Source: Blepharisma japonicum | Lineage: Eukaryota > Ciliophora > Heterotrichea > Heterotrichida > Blepharismidae | Length of the DNA stretch: 64,000 bases | NCBI GenBank assembly: GCA_949751835.1 | Contig: CATKHK010000002.1 | Span: forward strand, 186,001-250,000 | Reading direction: 5' to 3' | Part shown: positions 53,579 through 63,809 of the stretch, piece after piece | Layout of the letters: each line of letters begins with the position of its first letter | Numbering within the stretch: position 1 is the first letter of the stretch | Notes under the pieces: generated by a model | Databases searched by the model: none | What the model saw: the letters and a program-made list of their open reading frames with translations, nothing else | What the model was told of the DNA's origin: nothing | Program-made: the position numbers and the translations under genes

Positions 53579-54235
53579 ATGCAACAACCCATTCTTGGAT
53601 ATTGGTCAATCAGAGGTCTAGTCGAGCCTATTCGTATGCTTCTAGTTCACCTTGGAGTAGCTTTTGAGGATAAACATTATCCCACTGGTGACGCTCCAGA
53701 TTACGACAAGAGTGTATGGCTTTCTGATAAAGAAAACCTTGGACTTGATTTCCCGAACCTTCCTTATTTCATTGATGACCAAGTCAAACTCACTGAAAGT
53801 GTTGCAATTTCTACTTATATTGCAGGAAAATACAACCCTGCTTATAACGGGAGAACACTGACAGAGCAAGCCTATGCAAATATGTGCGCTGGAGTTCTTC
53901 GAGATATCCATAATGCAATTATCAATGCAAGCTATTCTCATGATGCAACTACAAGAATTCCAATGGCTCTTGATAGCCAAAGGGCGAGTTTAGAAAGAAT
54001 TGCACACTATCTTCAAGGAAAAAGATTTCTTATAGGAGATCAGCCTACATGGGTTGACTTTTTCGCATATGAATTATTTGACAGAATTGAAGCATTTAAT
54101 CCTGAATTCTTAACTGGTATTTCTCCTAACTTTGAGACTTTTAAAGGTCATGTTAGAGGTTTAGCACACATAGAAGAGTTTGTGTCAAGACCGAGATTAG
54201 CATTTAACAACAAGATGGCAGGATGGGGAAACTAA
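53579..54235 (+). CDS. Mu-class-like glutathione S-transferase 3
   Basis: This is a 218-aa paralogue with the same layout as GST1 and GST2: MQQPILGYWSIRGLVEPIR with catalytic Tyr, GDAPDYDKS, FPNLPYFIDDQ and GDQPTWVDFFAYELFDRIEA. It differs at the glutathione-site Ser neighbourhood (TESVAISTYIA). Synonymous drift is greater than between copies 1 and 2, so it is an older duplicate. It is intronless and ends TAA after GWGN. Confidence 0.94.
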   Translation: MQQPILGYWSIRGLVEPIRMLLVHLGVAFEDKHYPTGDAPDYDKSVWLSDKENLGLDFPNLPYFIDDQVKLTESVAISTYIAGKYNPAYNGRTLTEQAYANMCAGVLRDIHNAIINASYSHDATTRIPMALDSQRASLERIAHYLQGKRFLIGDQPTWVDFFAYELFDRIEAFNPEFLTGISPNFETFKGHVRGLAHIEEFVSRPRLAFNNKMAGWGN

Positions 54236-54475
54236 TCTTTTTAATAAATCATCATTTTAATGTTTATAAGGAGTTATTTAGAACTATTTATTAAGTATTT
54301 AATTTTTCAAAAGAAGAAGCTTTGAAGTAATAAAAATATTATTGAATTTTTCAAAAGGCTTTACTCATGTATAGCAAAAATTTTTAATTGAAATGTATAA
54401 TTAATTTTAATAGTAAAATTATCTAATTTCTAGAACCAATCATAATAATTATATCTCTAATAATTTATATCAAAA

Positions 54476-55135
54476 ATGCAACAGCCAACTCTCGCATACT
54501 GGGAAATTCGTGGCTATGCCGAGCCTCTTAGAATGCTTCTCACTCACTTGGGAGTTGCGTTTGAAGATAAGCAATATAGACTTGGCCCTGCTCCAGATTT
54601 CGATAGATCAGATTGGCTAAATGTTAAAGAAACTTTAGGATTTGAGTTTCCTAACTTGCCTTATTTTATTGACGAAAACATCAAGTTGACTGAAACTTTG
54701 GCAATTTACGAGTACATCTGTGCTAAATATAACCAATCTTATCTTGGCAATACAATTGTGGAAAAAGCGCACGTGGCAATGGTCACTGGGGTTCTAAGAG
54801 ATTTCAATAGCGCTATTGGAAGAGCCGCCTATAGCCAAGACGCAGCGACCCTTTTACCTCCAGCTCTAGAAAGCCAAAAACCAGTATTAGCAAGATTTGT
54901 CAAATATCTTGAAGGGAAAACATTTTTAGTTGGAGAGCACCCTACCTACGTCGATTTTTATTTCTACGAATCGCTTGATAGACTTGATGCTATTGATCCA
55001 AGCTATTTAGCTGGAATTTCACCAATATTTGCGGCTTATAAAAGCCATATAAGAAGCTTGGCTCATGTCGAGGAATTTGTCTCAAGACCTAATAGGCTAC
55101 ATTTCCAAGGCCCTGCAGCTGGTTGGAGAGGCTAA
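54476..55135 (+). CDS. Mu-class-like glutathione S-transferase 4
   Basis: This 219-aa paralogue belongs to a second subgroup with GST5: MQQPTLAYWEIRGYAEPLRM, LGPAPDFDRSDW in place of GDAPDYD, LTETLAIYEYICAKYN, and EHPTYVDFYFYESLDRL. The catalytic Tyr is kept, but the usual Ser of the SNAI motif is Thr (ETLAI). It probably has altered substrate range. Intact, no intron. Confidence 0.94.
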   Translation: MQQPTLAYWEIRGYAEPLRMLLTHLGVAFEDKQYRLGPAPDFDRSDWLNVKETLGFEFPNLPYFIDENIKLTETLAIYEYICAKYNQSYLGNTIVEKAHVAMVTGVLRDFNSAIGRAAYSQDAATLLPPALESQKPVLARFVKYLEGKTFLVGEHPTYVDFYFYESLDRLDAIDPSYLAGISPIFAAYKSHIRSLAHVEEFVSRPNRLHFQGPAAGWRG

Positions 55136-55301
55136 TAAGTTAATTTATTTCCTTATGATTAATAGCATATATTTTCGGCACTAATTTTAATAAAAATCAA
55201 TTTTTCTTCATTCTAAAATAAATTTATTTATATCAAATCATTTTAATAGTAAAATATCATTTATTCTCAAGCCAGTCTTATTTTAATAATAAATATCTAA
55301 A

Positions 55302-55964
55302 ATGCAGCAGCCAATATTAGGATACTGGGATGCTCGTGGCTTGGGAGAGCCTCTCAGAATGCTTCTTACACACCTAGGAGTTGCGTTTGAAGATAGGCTT
55401 TATCACTTTGGTCCTGCTCCTGATTTCAATAGATTGGAATGGATTGACGTTAAAGAAACTTTAGGTATGGAATTCCCAAATTTGCCTTATTTTATTGATG
55501 AAAGCATCAAGTTAAGTGAAACTTTGGCTATATATGAATACATTTGTGCCAAATATAACCCATCTTATCTTGGGAATACCATAGTTGAAAAAGCTTATGT
55601 TTCTATGTTAACTGGAGTCCTTAGAGATTTAAATAGCCAAATTAGCAATGCTTGTTATCCCAAAGAAGCAGCGACCCTTATACCTCGAGCTCTTGAAAGT
55701 CAAAGAGTAGTGGTGGCAAGGCTTGCTAAATATCTTGAAGCAAAAACATTCTTAGTTGGAGACCACCCAACATATGTTGACTTTTTCTTATATGAAGTCC
55801 TTGATAAGCTTGATGCTATTGATGCAAACTACTTATCAGGGATTTCACCATGTTTTGCGGCTTATAAGAGCCATATAAGAAGCTTAGCCAATGTGGAAGA
55901 ATTTGTTTCAAGACCAAATAAATCGCATTTGTTCCATGGCCCTATGGCTGGATGGAGCGGATAA
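55302..55964 (+). CDS. Mu-class-like glutathione S-transferase 5
   Basis: This 220-aa paralogue is closest to GST4: MQQPILGYWDARGLGEPLRM, FGPAPDFNRLEW, SETLAIYEYICAKYNPSYL and DHPTYVDFFLYEVLDKL. It is intact with all domains. It ends the array of five co-oriented genes, each an independent unit with its own spacer of 165 to 480 bases. Confidence 0.94.
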   Translation: MQQPILGYWDARGLGEPLRMLLTHLGVAFEDRLYHFGPAPDFNRLEWIDVKETLGMEFPNLPYFIDESIKLSETLAIYEYICAKYNPSYLGNTIVEKAYVSMLTGVLRDLNSQISNACYPKEAATLIPRALESQRVVVARLAKYLEAKTFLVGDHPTYVDFFLYEVLDKLDAIDANYLSGISPCFAAYKSHIRSLANVEEFVSRPNKSHLFHGPMAGWSG

Positions 55965-56548
55965 TTAATTTCAAGTTATTTGGCAATCTTTAATAAAATA
56001 GCTAAAATCTCCATTATTAAAAATTATTGAATTATTTAGAATTATTGATTTATAGTTTACCAAATTTTACATATTTTGTAAGCTGTCAAAATGTAGTTAT
56101 TATAATAATAGAGCATTTAAGTTTCAGAATTACTTATTACTCATACCTCCTAAGAAGCCGTCCAAATTGATAAAATCTAAAATGTTTCTGATATAAATCA
56201 TTATGAGTCTGATCAAGAATTAATTTTCTAAATTATTTTTGATAAAATTATCATCATAATCATATCTCCTTTGTAGTTTAGCCTGATTGCTGCAGAAAAA
56301 TCTCTTCAAAATATTATTTGAAAGTTATCGGGTGATAGCAATAGACACCATCTCACCATAGCTATACTTTTCCTCCTCTCCTCCACGCTCAGAATCTACA
56401 GAAGTAGCCAATTATAATAATAAATATTTAAATTTTTATCTATGATATTTTAAAACCCTTATTTGCATTTCTTCTCTGATTTTTTTTACTATTTTTCAAT
56501 ATTTTCGTTTGATTAAAATAGATATGAAGCTGAGTAATATCGATATAA
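55965..56548. other. Intergenic, no gene seen
   Basis: This 584-base AT-rich spacer after the GST array contains short C/T-rich stretches near 56370 but no frame, tRNA or GST remnant that I could recognise. Confidence 0.55.
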
Positions 56549-57295
56549 ATGAAATCAGGTTTCAACCTTTTTAATTTAAGCCTAAAAGGCTGGCTCATAT
56601 TCAGTGGAAGTTTTCTAGCATTAGGCGGGCTTGGATTTTACTATTATACGAGACCCAGAGCAAGAACCTTGATCCTTGAAGTTCTATCTCAGGAAACTAT
56701 TATTGATCTCCTCCATCTCATAAGAAAACAATACTCAAAATACTATAAAAAAAATCAGCTTCACAGCAGAAAGCAGCGAAGAAGACTTCCTAGAGGCTCT
56801 GATGAATATTTCAAATATGTAAAAGAATGTTTTGGAATTTACAACAAACTATTAGATGATGCAGTTGATGAAGTTTTAAGTGGTAAAAATATAAAGCGAG
56901 ATACATATGAAAATTCAATGAAATTATTCAAGCATGAAATCAGCATATCAGAAGCTTATCAAGATATTCGAACAATCGTTAATAAAGGCCCAGTTTCAAT
57001 TGACTTGACTGTTGAAAAGCTCCATGATATCCTATCATTTTATAGGAGCAGGCTGGATGAAGAATCTCCAATTCAAAGCCCATATTCTTTCCCCTTAATA
57101 CTAACGCTAATAGAGGATGAAATATATGATGCATTCAGAATAGAAATTGAAGAAATAGAAAGAGCATATGACATGAACTGGGAGAAGTTGAAAGAATTTG
57201 ACACATTAATCCAGAATATTAGTCAAGCCAAGCTTATAGATGATGTAGAAAATATAGAAATCCCTACACTTAGGGAGAGACGGAGCTTTGAGTAG
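56549..57295 (+). CDS. Hypothetical N-terminally anchored membrane protein, 248 aa
   Basis: The frame runs from ATG at 56549 to TAG 57293-57295. One TM segment near the N-terminus (GWLIFSGSFLALGGLGFYYY, about 14-33) is followed by a basic stretch (RKQRRRLPRG) and a long helical soluble region with a C-terminal coil (IEEIERAYDMNWEKLKEF). This layout is typical of a tail facing the cytosol from the ER or mitochondrial outer membrane. No family is recognised. It is convergent with the K+ channel gene, 38 bases between stops. Confidence 0.72.
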   Translation: MKSGFNLFNLSLKGWLIFSGSFLALGGLGFYYYTRPRARTLILEVLSQETIIDLLHLIRKQYSKYYKKNQLHSRKQRRRLPRGSDEYFKYVKECFGIYNKLLDDAVDEVLSGKNIKRDTYENSMKLFKHEISISEAYQDIRTIVNKGPVSIDLTVEKLHDILSFYRSRLDEESPIQSPYSFPLILTLIEDEIYDAFRIEIEEIERAYDMNWEKLKEFDTLIQNISQAKLIDDVENIEIPTLRERRSFE

Positions 57296-57333
57296 AAAAA
57301 TAAATATTTAGCTTAAAATTTATTTAAAAAATT

Positions 57334-58887
57334 TTACAGTTTATATTTAAGAGAAGCATATTTATCGATTTCTTCTTCTATAATTTCCATGTTTTTTATT
57401 GCTGCTTTTAATGCTTCTTTTGATTTCTTTTGAGAACGGGTTATTTCGTGTACTTGATCTTTTAAATCCTGGGCTTGCTTAATAAAAAAATTTATCATTT
57501 CAAATTTTATATTAAGTCCTTCACTAAGAACTCTTAACATTTCTTCAGTTGACTGCTCTGCAAATAATGCAAGCCTACATGAATTTTACTTCTTTTGTTC
57601 CTTAAATTTTTGATAATGAATTCTCATCTCATAGGTTTTTTCTCTTCTCTCATGTAAATACTTTTGCTGTTTTCCTCCATGCTTTATCAAAAGATATCGT
57701 TGGTAAGCTGCTCTTATAAACTTTGCGGCATGGACTTTTGCGTTTTCCATAGCTGTGGTCCTTCCCAAATAATTATACACTTTTTCTTCACCTTTATTAA
57801 ACGCTGTATAATTCGATAGAGTCACAACCATTAAAGTAATATTAAAAATTCCCCAAAAGCAAGCTAAAACTGAAATAAGCCTTCCTACGTGTGTTCTAGC
57901 ATAAAAATCTCCATACCCAACAGTTGTCATAGTGATTATAATGACCCACATGGCATTCCAAATATAATTAAAATCTTGGCTTTGGTTTGGATTATTTTTC
58001 GTATAAGGTCTTTCAAAAATCCTTATAGCTAACCCAAATACAACAAGATTTGTAATCATGCTGAAACCTAATAAGAAATAAGGCCGATCTTTTAATAAGG
58101 ATTTAATAGAAAACAAAATGCTCGCATCACATCCATAAACGCTACAAATCGCTTGTGACTTTTTTGATGACCATGCAGAATAGTGGTAAAAAAGCCTGAA
58201 AACTAAATATACTCTTATAAGCATTCAGCAAGCACATATAGAGTCCATGCTTTGTTTTAAAACACCGTTTAGTTGTTGGAATTCTATAGAATAGTCACTT
58301 CCTGGGGGCCAGTGAATAGCACAAACCACAAGTTCGACTAATAAAAATGCAAAATGCTTGCTTTTGAAATAAGGAGGCACCTCAACATCTAAACCAATTT
58401 TCTTTTCTCTCATAATACTATATGAAATTTTTGATCTAAAAATCAGTAAAATTAACAAGACTCCTGTAGAAACGGACACAAAAAGCCTTAAAGAGCCTCC
58501 GTTGCTAGTAGTGACATCGTCATTGCTATAATTTTCTTCGTATTCTACCATTGCGACAACTAGTCCTGCTATAGCAAGAATTGCAATAAGTGAATCATAA
58601 ATCTTCAGTAATTTTGAATCACGATCAACCTTGTCTATTTTTCTTTCTAGTAATCTTCTCTTGTTAACGTCTACTATAATATCTGGGTTAGAATTAACAC
58701 TGTTAGAAGTTGCAGAAGATCGAGAAGTTTCACTTGATAAATATTCAGACTGCAACGAATTTTCGCCGTCCAAGTGAATAGCTTCATTATTTCCAATAGG
58801 GTTAACTGCTTCAGAGATTCTACGGAAGTATTGAGCTCCATGAAAAGTCCCTAGACCTTGTCCTGCACCTGTTAATATTGATGCCAT
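57334..58887 (-). CDS. SK-type (calcium-activated, small-conductance-like) K+ channel
   Basis: This is a 512-aa product of two exons (57590-58887, 57334-57574) with a 15-nt intron 57575-57589 that hides the TAA ending the longer frame. Six TM segments lie in about 100-370. The pore helix and filter read MTTVGYGDFYA (about residues 319-329). After S6 comes a charged region (VHAAKFIRAAYQRYLLIKHG) like the calmodulin-binding domain of SK channels, then a C-terminal coiled coil restored by splicing. One TGA-Trp lies just before S3. SK channels couple Ca2+ to membrane potential, and K+ currents of this type shape ciliary responses in other ciliates. Confidence 0.93.
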
Positions 58888-58981
58888 TCTATGTTATAAT
58901 TAAATAATTATTACAATCAAGCAGAGCCTTTCTCATTACAAAATAAGTACTTTTTCAGTAAAATCCATGAAATATTACTAA

Positions 58982-59419
58982 TTAAGCTTGACAATCTTTA
59001 GCAAAATGCCCAAATTCATGACAGCGATAACACCTTGAGCCACCTCTACGATCTAAAGCAGCTTCAGCTTGTCCGCAATTCCTAGCTATATGTCCAGCTT
59101 GTCCGCAATTATAGCACACTGAATCCCCTGTCGAAGAGCATTCTTTAGACATATGCCCAAATTCTCCACATTTGTAGCACCTTGGACAATTTTTTGACAC
59201 GTGTCCAGATCCATTGCAACGATAGCATTTAATATCTCGACCAGCTTGCTCTGGGCAATCTTTTGCTCTGTGATCAGAACTTCCACAATTGTGGCATTTT
59301 ACAGACTCAGAGCATTCGTTTTGAGTGTGGCCAAGCCTATGACAGTTAAAACAAGCTTTTTCTTCACTTGGACAATCTCTTGCGCGGTGACCTATACCTC
59401 CACATCTATAGCAATTCAT
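58982..59419 (-). CDS. Seven-knuckle CCHC zinc-finger protein (CNBP/Gis2-like)
   Basis: This is a 145-aa protein consisting almost entirely of seven CCHC zinc knuckles (C-x2-C-x4-H-x4-C): CYRCGGIGHRARDC, CFNCHRLGHTQNEC, CHNCGSSDHRAKDC, CYRCNGSGHVSKNC, CYKCGEFGHMSKEC, CYNCGQAGHIARNC, CYRCHEFGHFAKDC. This is the layout of CNBP (ZNF9) and yeast Gis2, which bind single-stranded nucleic acid and promote translation. It lacks the RGG box of animal CNBP. Intronless with TAA stop. It is divergent from the NEK gene; the gap of 296 bases contains nothing else visible. Confidence 0.95.
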   Translation of the reverse strand: MNCYRCGGIGHRARDCPSEEKACFNCHRLGHTQNECSESVKCHNCGSSDHRAKDCPEQAGRDIKCYRCNGSGHVSKNCPRCYKCGEFGHMSKECSSTGDSVCYNCGQAGHIARNCGQAEAALDRRGGSRCYRCHEFGHFAKDCQA

Positions 59420-59715
59420 TTTTATCCATTTTTAGAGTTTAGTCAGAGTGCATGATATCTTTTAAACATTTCTTGATTTATTTGCAAAGATTACCGCAAT
59501 TTCTTTACTTTAAGCTGATTATCATGTCGTATTTCTGATAAATTTCTTTTTAACTATCTTTTCCTAAAATTTTATACTTGCTAATCTTCAATGTCTGATT
59601 TGCAAAAATCATAAATTTTCAAGAAAATCCCTATCTCGACAATTTTCCTTCAAATCTCAGATTTTACCGTAAATGCATTAAATTCCTTTTTTTTGTTATA
59701 AAATCAATTATTATA

Positions 59716-60831
59716 ATGTCACTTAGAGATTTCGAAATCATACAAAAGCTCGGCGAAGGAGCTTATTCCCAAGTTTTCAAAGTCAGAAGAATTTCAGATT
59801 CCCAAATTTATGCCCTAAAAAAAGTCAGATTTGCACCTTTAAAAGAAAAAGAAAAAACCAACGCTTTAAACGAGGTCAGAATTCTTGCTTCTATCAGTCA
59901 TCAAAATATAATTGGCTATAAAGAAGCATTTGTTGATGAATCTTCACGAAGCTTATGGTAATTTTTACCTAGCATCATCATGGAATTTGCAGATGGGGGA
60001 GATCTTCTATCAAAAATTCATCAACATAGAGACAAAGGCACAAGATTTTCAGAAAACGAAATATGAGATATTTTAATCCAAATGGTCAAAGGAGTAAAAG
60101 CTTTGCATGATATGTCTGTCCTCCACAGAGACCTTAAGTGTGCAAATGTATTTATATGTAATAACGGGAGTGTAAAAATTGGGGACATGAATGTCTCAAA
60201 AGTTTCAAGTGGAGAATTAGCTTATACACAGACTGGGACGCCTTATTATGCTAGTCCTGAAGTATGAAGAGACCAGCCTTATGACTCAAAAAGTGATATT
60301 TGGTCCTTAGGATGTGTAATTTATGAAGCTATTATGCTAATTCCGCCTTTTCGAGCGAATGATATGAGTAGCTTATATCAAAAAGTCACGAAAGGACATT
60401 ATCCACCAATTTCGAAAATTTATTCAGCTTATTTGGCTAATACAGTTAAAGATTTGCTGCAGGTGAATCCAGCATTAAGGCCTAATTGTCAGCAGATTTT
60501 GGATAATCCAAATGTTCATCGGCATCTAAAATTGGATAATGAAGAAAAAGGAGACTCAAATGTTTTATTAAGAACTATAACATTACCAAGAAATTTTTTA
60601 AGTCTAGCGAATAGGCTTCCAGCTGCACAATACAGACATATTAGTGCAGAAACGGAAAGAATTCCTGGATCAAGAAACCAATCTCCAGGTTCTTTTGATG
60701 CAAAAAGAACTGGCACTCGAGATTCAGATTTTAAGTTACCGCCTCTATTCAGACCAAAAGTGCAGAGTCGTCAACCTCTTGATCAGAAAATTCAGGTTTT
60801 GAGAGGAAGAATTAGAGAGAAAGTGCGCTAA
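59716..60831 (+). CDS. NEK-family (NIMA-related) Ser/Thr kinase
   Basis: This is a 366-aa product of exons 59716-59957 and 59973-60831 with a 15-nt intron 59958-59972. Kinase domain 1-262: LGEGAYSQVFKV, ALKKVRF, VLHRDLKCANVF, KIGDMNVSKV, and TGTPYYASPEVW where the conserved Trp is TGA. DFG is DMN, as seen in several NEKs with DLN. The C-terminal 100 residues are basic and Pro/Ser-rich. NEKs control cilium length, basal body function and mitosis; ciliates have large NEK families. Start ATG is preceded by TTATTATAATG. Confidence 0.95.
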
Positions 60832-60932
60832 AGGAAATTTTGAAAAAATTAAATTGCAAAATATGATTTAGTAGTAAATTTATTTTTTAAGAAAATAAAA
60901 TATGTTTTTAAAAAAAGAAATAAATAAATTTA

Positions 60933-62291
60933 TTATCTATTTTGCCTTGTTTCTGCAAGAAATAGAACACAAACAGTGTCTATTAGAAAAGAAATTGAAT
61001 AAATAGCTAATGCAATTTCTTTTCCTCCTGGAATATCAAGCAAAACTCCTGTAATTGTAGGAGATATAATTCCTCCTATCCTTGCAGCTGAAAATAGCCA
61101 TCCACTAGCAGTATTTCTAATTTCTGTAGGATAAGATTCAGGTGTAACTGTATAAAGGCATCCATATCCCATTAATACAACAAGACTCATAAGTGATGTA
61201 CATATCACAACTGAAACTACATTACCAGATAACAAAAATAAAAACACAAATAATGCTGCTGAAAATTCACAGGCTGCTAATGTTTTCACTCTCCCAAATT
61301 TCGTATTAACTAAGTATGCTGCAAGAAAAACACCTGGAATCCCAAATAATTGTTGAATAAAAATTGCTATGTACTGTGTCAGTTTTGAGTATTCACTTAA
61401 AAATCTTGGCATAAACATCAAAACATTCACATATCCAAACATTTTTGTAAAATAAATAACAGTTAGCAATAAGCTAGCTCTTATATGTTCTTTATGAAAT
61501 AGCATTTTATAAGAATTTGCTTTTGATTTTGAAACGGAATTTTCATTTAAAGTTGGATCAATTAGTGCAACTGTTGCTTCATTCTTGCCATTAACAACAG
61601 CTATCTTTTTAAGTATTTTTTCTGAATTTTCTTTACTTCCTTTAGCGAAGTAATAGCTGGGGGTATCATCCATATCAAGCCTATATATAAAAATTATCAA
61701 ATCATAGAAAAATATAATGGAAATAACAAATCTTCAGTTTGCAATTTCAGAATAGTTAAATAATTCGATAAGAACACATATCAAAGCTACAAATGCACCA
61801 CCCATCCCAAAAAACGAAGACAGAGCAGTCACATAGCCAGAATTTTTCGGCGGGCAAAATTCTTTAAAAACTACACCAGCAACAACAAGTTCACCTGAAA
61901 CTCCAATTCCCATGATAAATGCACAAATAATGAACATTACAAGAGAAAATGAAAAAATCATGAATAAGCTAAAAATGACCACAATAAGCAAGCTTTTTTT
62001 AAGAGAAAACATCCTTCCATATCGATCTGCCCAATATCCTCATAAAACAGATCCTGCAAGCATGCCTATTTGATATAAAGTTCCAATAAATCCTCTCAAT
62101 GAGTTTGATATATCTCATTCATGTGCAATACTTGAAAGTGTAATACCTATAAGAACTACTCATAGTTGACTATTTGTTCAAGCCTTAATTTAAATTACCA
62201 GTCCACACTGGATAAATTTTCTTTTTTGGAACGTTCCTCAGCCAATTTTGTCTAAACACTGAGCTGTTGTGAGCATTGCCTGGTTCGACAT
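60933..62291 (-). CDS. MFS transporter (sugar/SV2-like)
   Basis: This is a 447-aa product of exons 62199-62291 and 60933-62183 with a 15-nt intron 62184-62198. There are about 12 hydrophobic helices. The cytosolic loop 2-3 motif GYWADRYGRM is the major-facilitator signature, repeated in weaker form in the second half (VNTKFGRVK), and PESYPTEIRNTASGW matches the SV2/SVOP and organic-ion branch. Several Trp are TGA. Substrate cannot be told. A short soluble central loop of about 60 residues (from KGSKENSE to MLFHKEH) is normal for the family. The start at 62289-62291 gives a family-typical N-terminus. Confidence 0.9.
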
Positions 62292-62548
62292 TTTTTATAG
62301 TGATGTGTTGCTACATTATTAATTTATTTATTGACATATAGAATAAATTTATTAATATTTATTTGTGGCTTTGCTTATTTGAAATCTTAAATATTTTTGG
62401 TCAAAAACCTAAGCAGAAAAGATCAGAAATAAAGATAAATTAATTTAATGTTTTAATTTATTTAAGAAAATATTCTAAAATATTACCTTTTCTTGCAGAT
62501 CTTTTCAGTTCCATTATTTTAGAAACTTCTTTATAATTATCGACAGTT

Positions 62549-63466
62549 ATGGCTTACACTGCTTCTCCAGCTCAATTTCTTTCGACTGAAGACCATCTCC
62601 GCAAGATGCTCAGCAAGACTGGCGGTCCAAGTTTCGGAACCGACGTTAAATACTTGCCTCGCAATTCTCATTCTCCTTTTGGTGACTTTCCTCCAGGCTA
62701 TGTGATTCCTTCAAAACAAATTCCAACTGAATTCAATTTAAACCCAGTTCATGAAGCATCACAAGCTGCAAGCCAGCCTAACGAATTTGTTAAAAAAGGC
62801 AGAGGCTCAGGAGGCAAAACTTCTTCATTATTCCATGGAAGAGAACAGCCAGTTGAAACTCCTCCTAGAGCCGGAGCTTTTAATAGAAGACAAATCCCAC
62901 CCAGTGAATTCAGGAGATTTTATGACCGTGGAGATCTTCCTATAGCTATAAGTCATGGAATAGGCAATAAAATTGCATGGAAAGTTCCAGTGGAGCAGCT
63001 AGATTATCATCATTATTTACCTATTTTCTTTGATGGGATTAGAGAAAAACATGACCCTTATAGGTTTTTGGCTATACAAGGAGTTCATGATATGCTTGAA
63101 CATGGAGGGAATAAAGTTTTACCTGTGATTCCTCAGCTTATTATTCCAATAAAAACTGCTTTGAATACTCGAGACGCTGATATTATCAGTGTAGTCTTGA
63201 AAGTATTACAGAAATTGGTAACATGTGCAGATATGATTGGAGAAGCTTTAGTGCCTTATTATAGGCAGATTTTGCCGATATTTAATATTTTTAAGCAAAA
63301 AAATATAAATTCTGGAGATAAGATTGATTATTCACAGAGAAAGAGGCAAAATATAGGAGAGCTTATACAAGAAACATTAGAATTGCTGGAAACTACAGGT
63401 GGAGAAGACGCATTTATTAACATCAAATATATGATCCCAACTTATGAAAGCTGCGTATTGAACTAA
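62549..63466 (+). CDS. PACRG: PACRG, ciliary inner-junction protein
   Basis: This is a 305-aa single exon. The C-terminal two thirds (about 120-305) match [63 protein letters not shown] and [16 protein letters not shown] sits with FAP20 at the inner junction linking the A and B tubules of doublet microtubules in cilia. The N-terminal 110 residues are a low-complexity extension rich in P and G. A TATAAT box lies upstream of the ATG. Stop TAA. Confidence 0.96.
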   Translation: MAYTASPAQFLSTEDHLRKMLSKTGGPSFGTDVKYLPRNSHSPFGDFPPGYVIPSKQIPTEFNLNPVHEASQAASQPNEFVKKGRGSGGKTSSLFHGREQPVETPPRAGAFNRRQIPPSEFRRFYDRGDLPIAISHGIGNKIAWKVPVEQLDYHHYLPIFFDGIREKHDPYRFLAIQGVHDMLEHGGNKVLPVIPQLIIPIKTALNTRDADIISVVLKVLQKLVTCADMIGEALVPYYRQILPIFNIFKQKNINSGDKIDYSQRKRQNIGELIQETLELLETTGGEDAFINIKYMIPTYESCVLN

Positions 63467-63809
63467 ATAATAAATTATTAGGTATTTACTAATAATATGC
63501 CGATATTAAATAAGGATTTATTATGTTTTTAGCTTCAATCTGAGTTGAAATTGTTTTTATCAATATTCATAAACGTTTATAATCTTCACAATCATCAATT
63601 TTTCATAATTTTCTGGTATCTTCCCTATTGTTTGGTATCAAAATAGATAGAAACGGTTTTTGCATAATTTATTCCTTTATAGTTTCCATTTAAATTATAC
63701 GAAGCTATTAATTTTCCTATCCTTTTTGATTGTTTTAAATAATCACCACACCTTAATTTAAATCAATACCCTAAAACAGTTATTCATATTAATCAGTGGT
63801 AATAATAAA
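63467..63809. other. Intergenic, no gene seen
   Basis: This 343-base spacer between PACRG and the last partial gene has no supported frame. The minus-strand frame overlapping 63758-63988 lies opposite the next gene and is a shadow. Confidence 0.5.
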
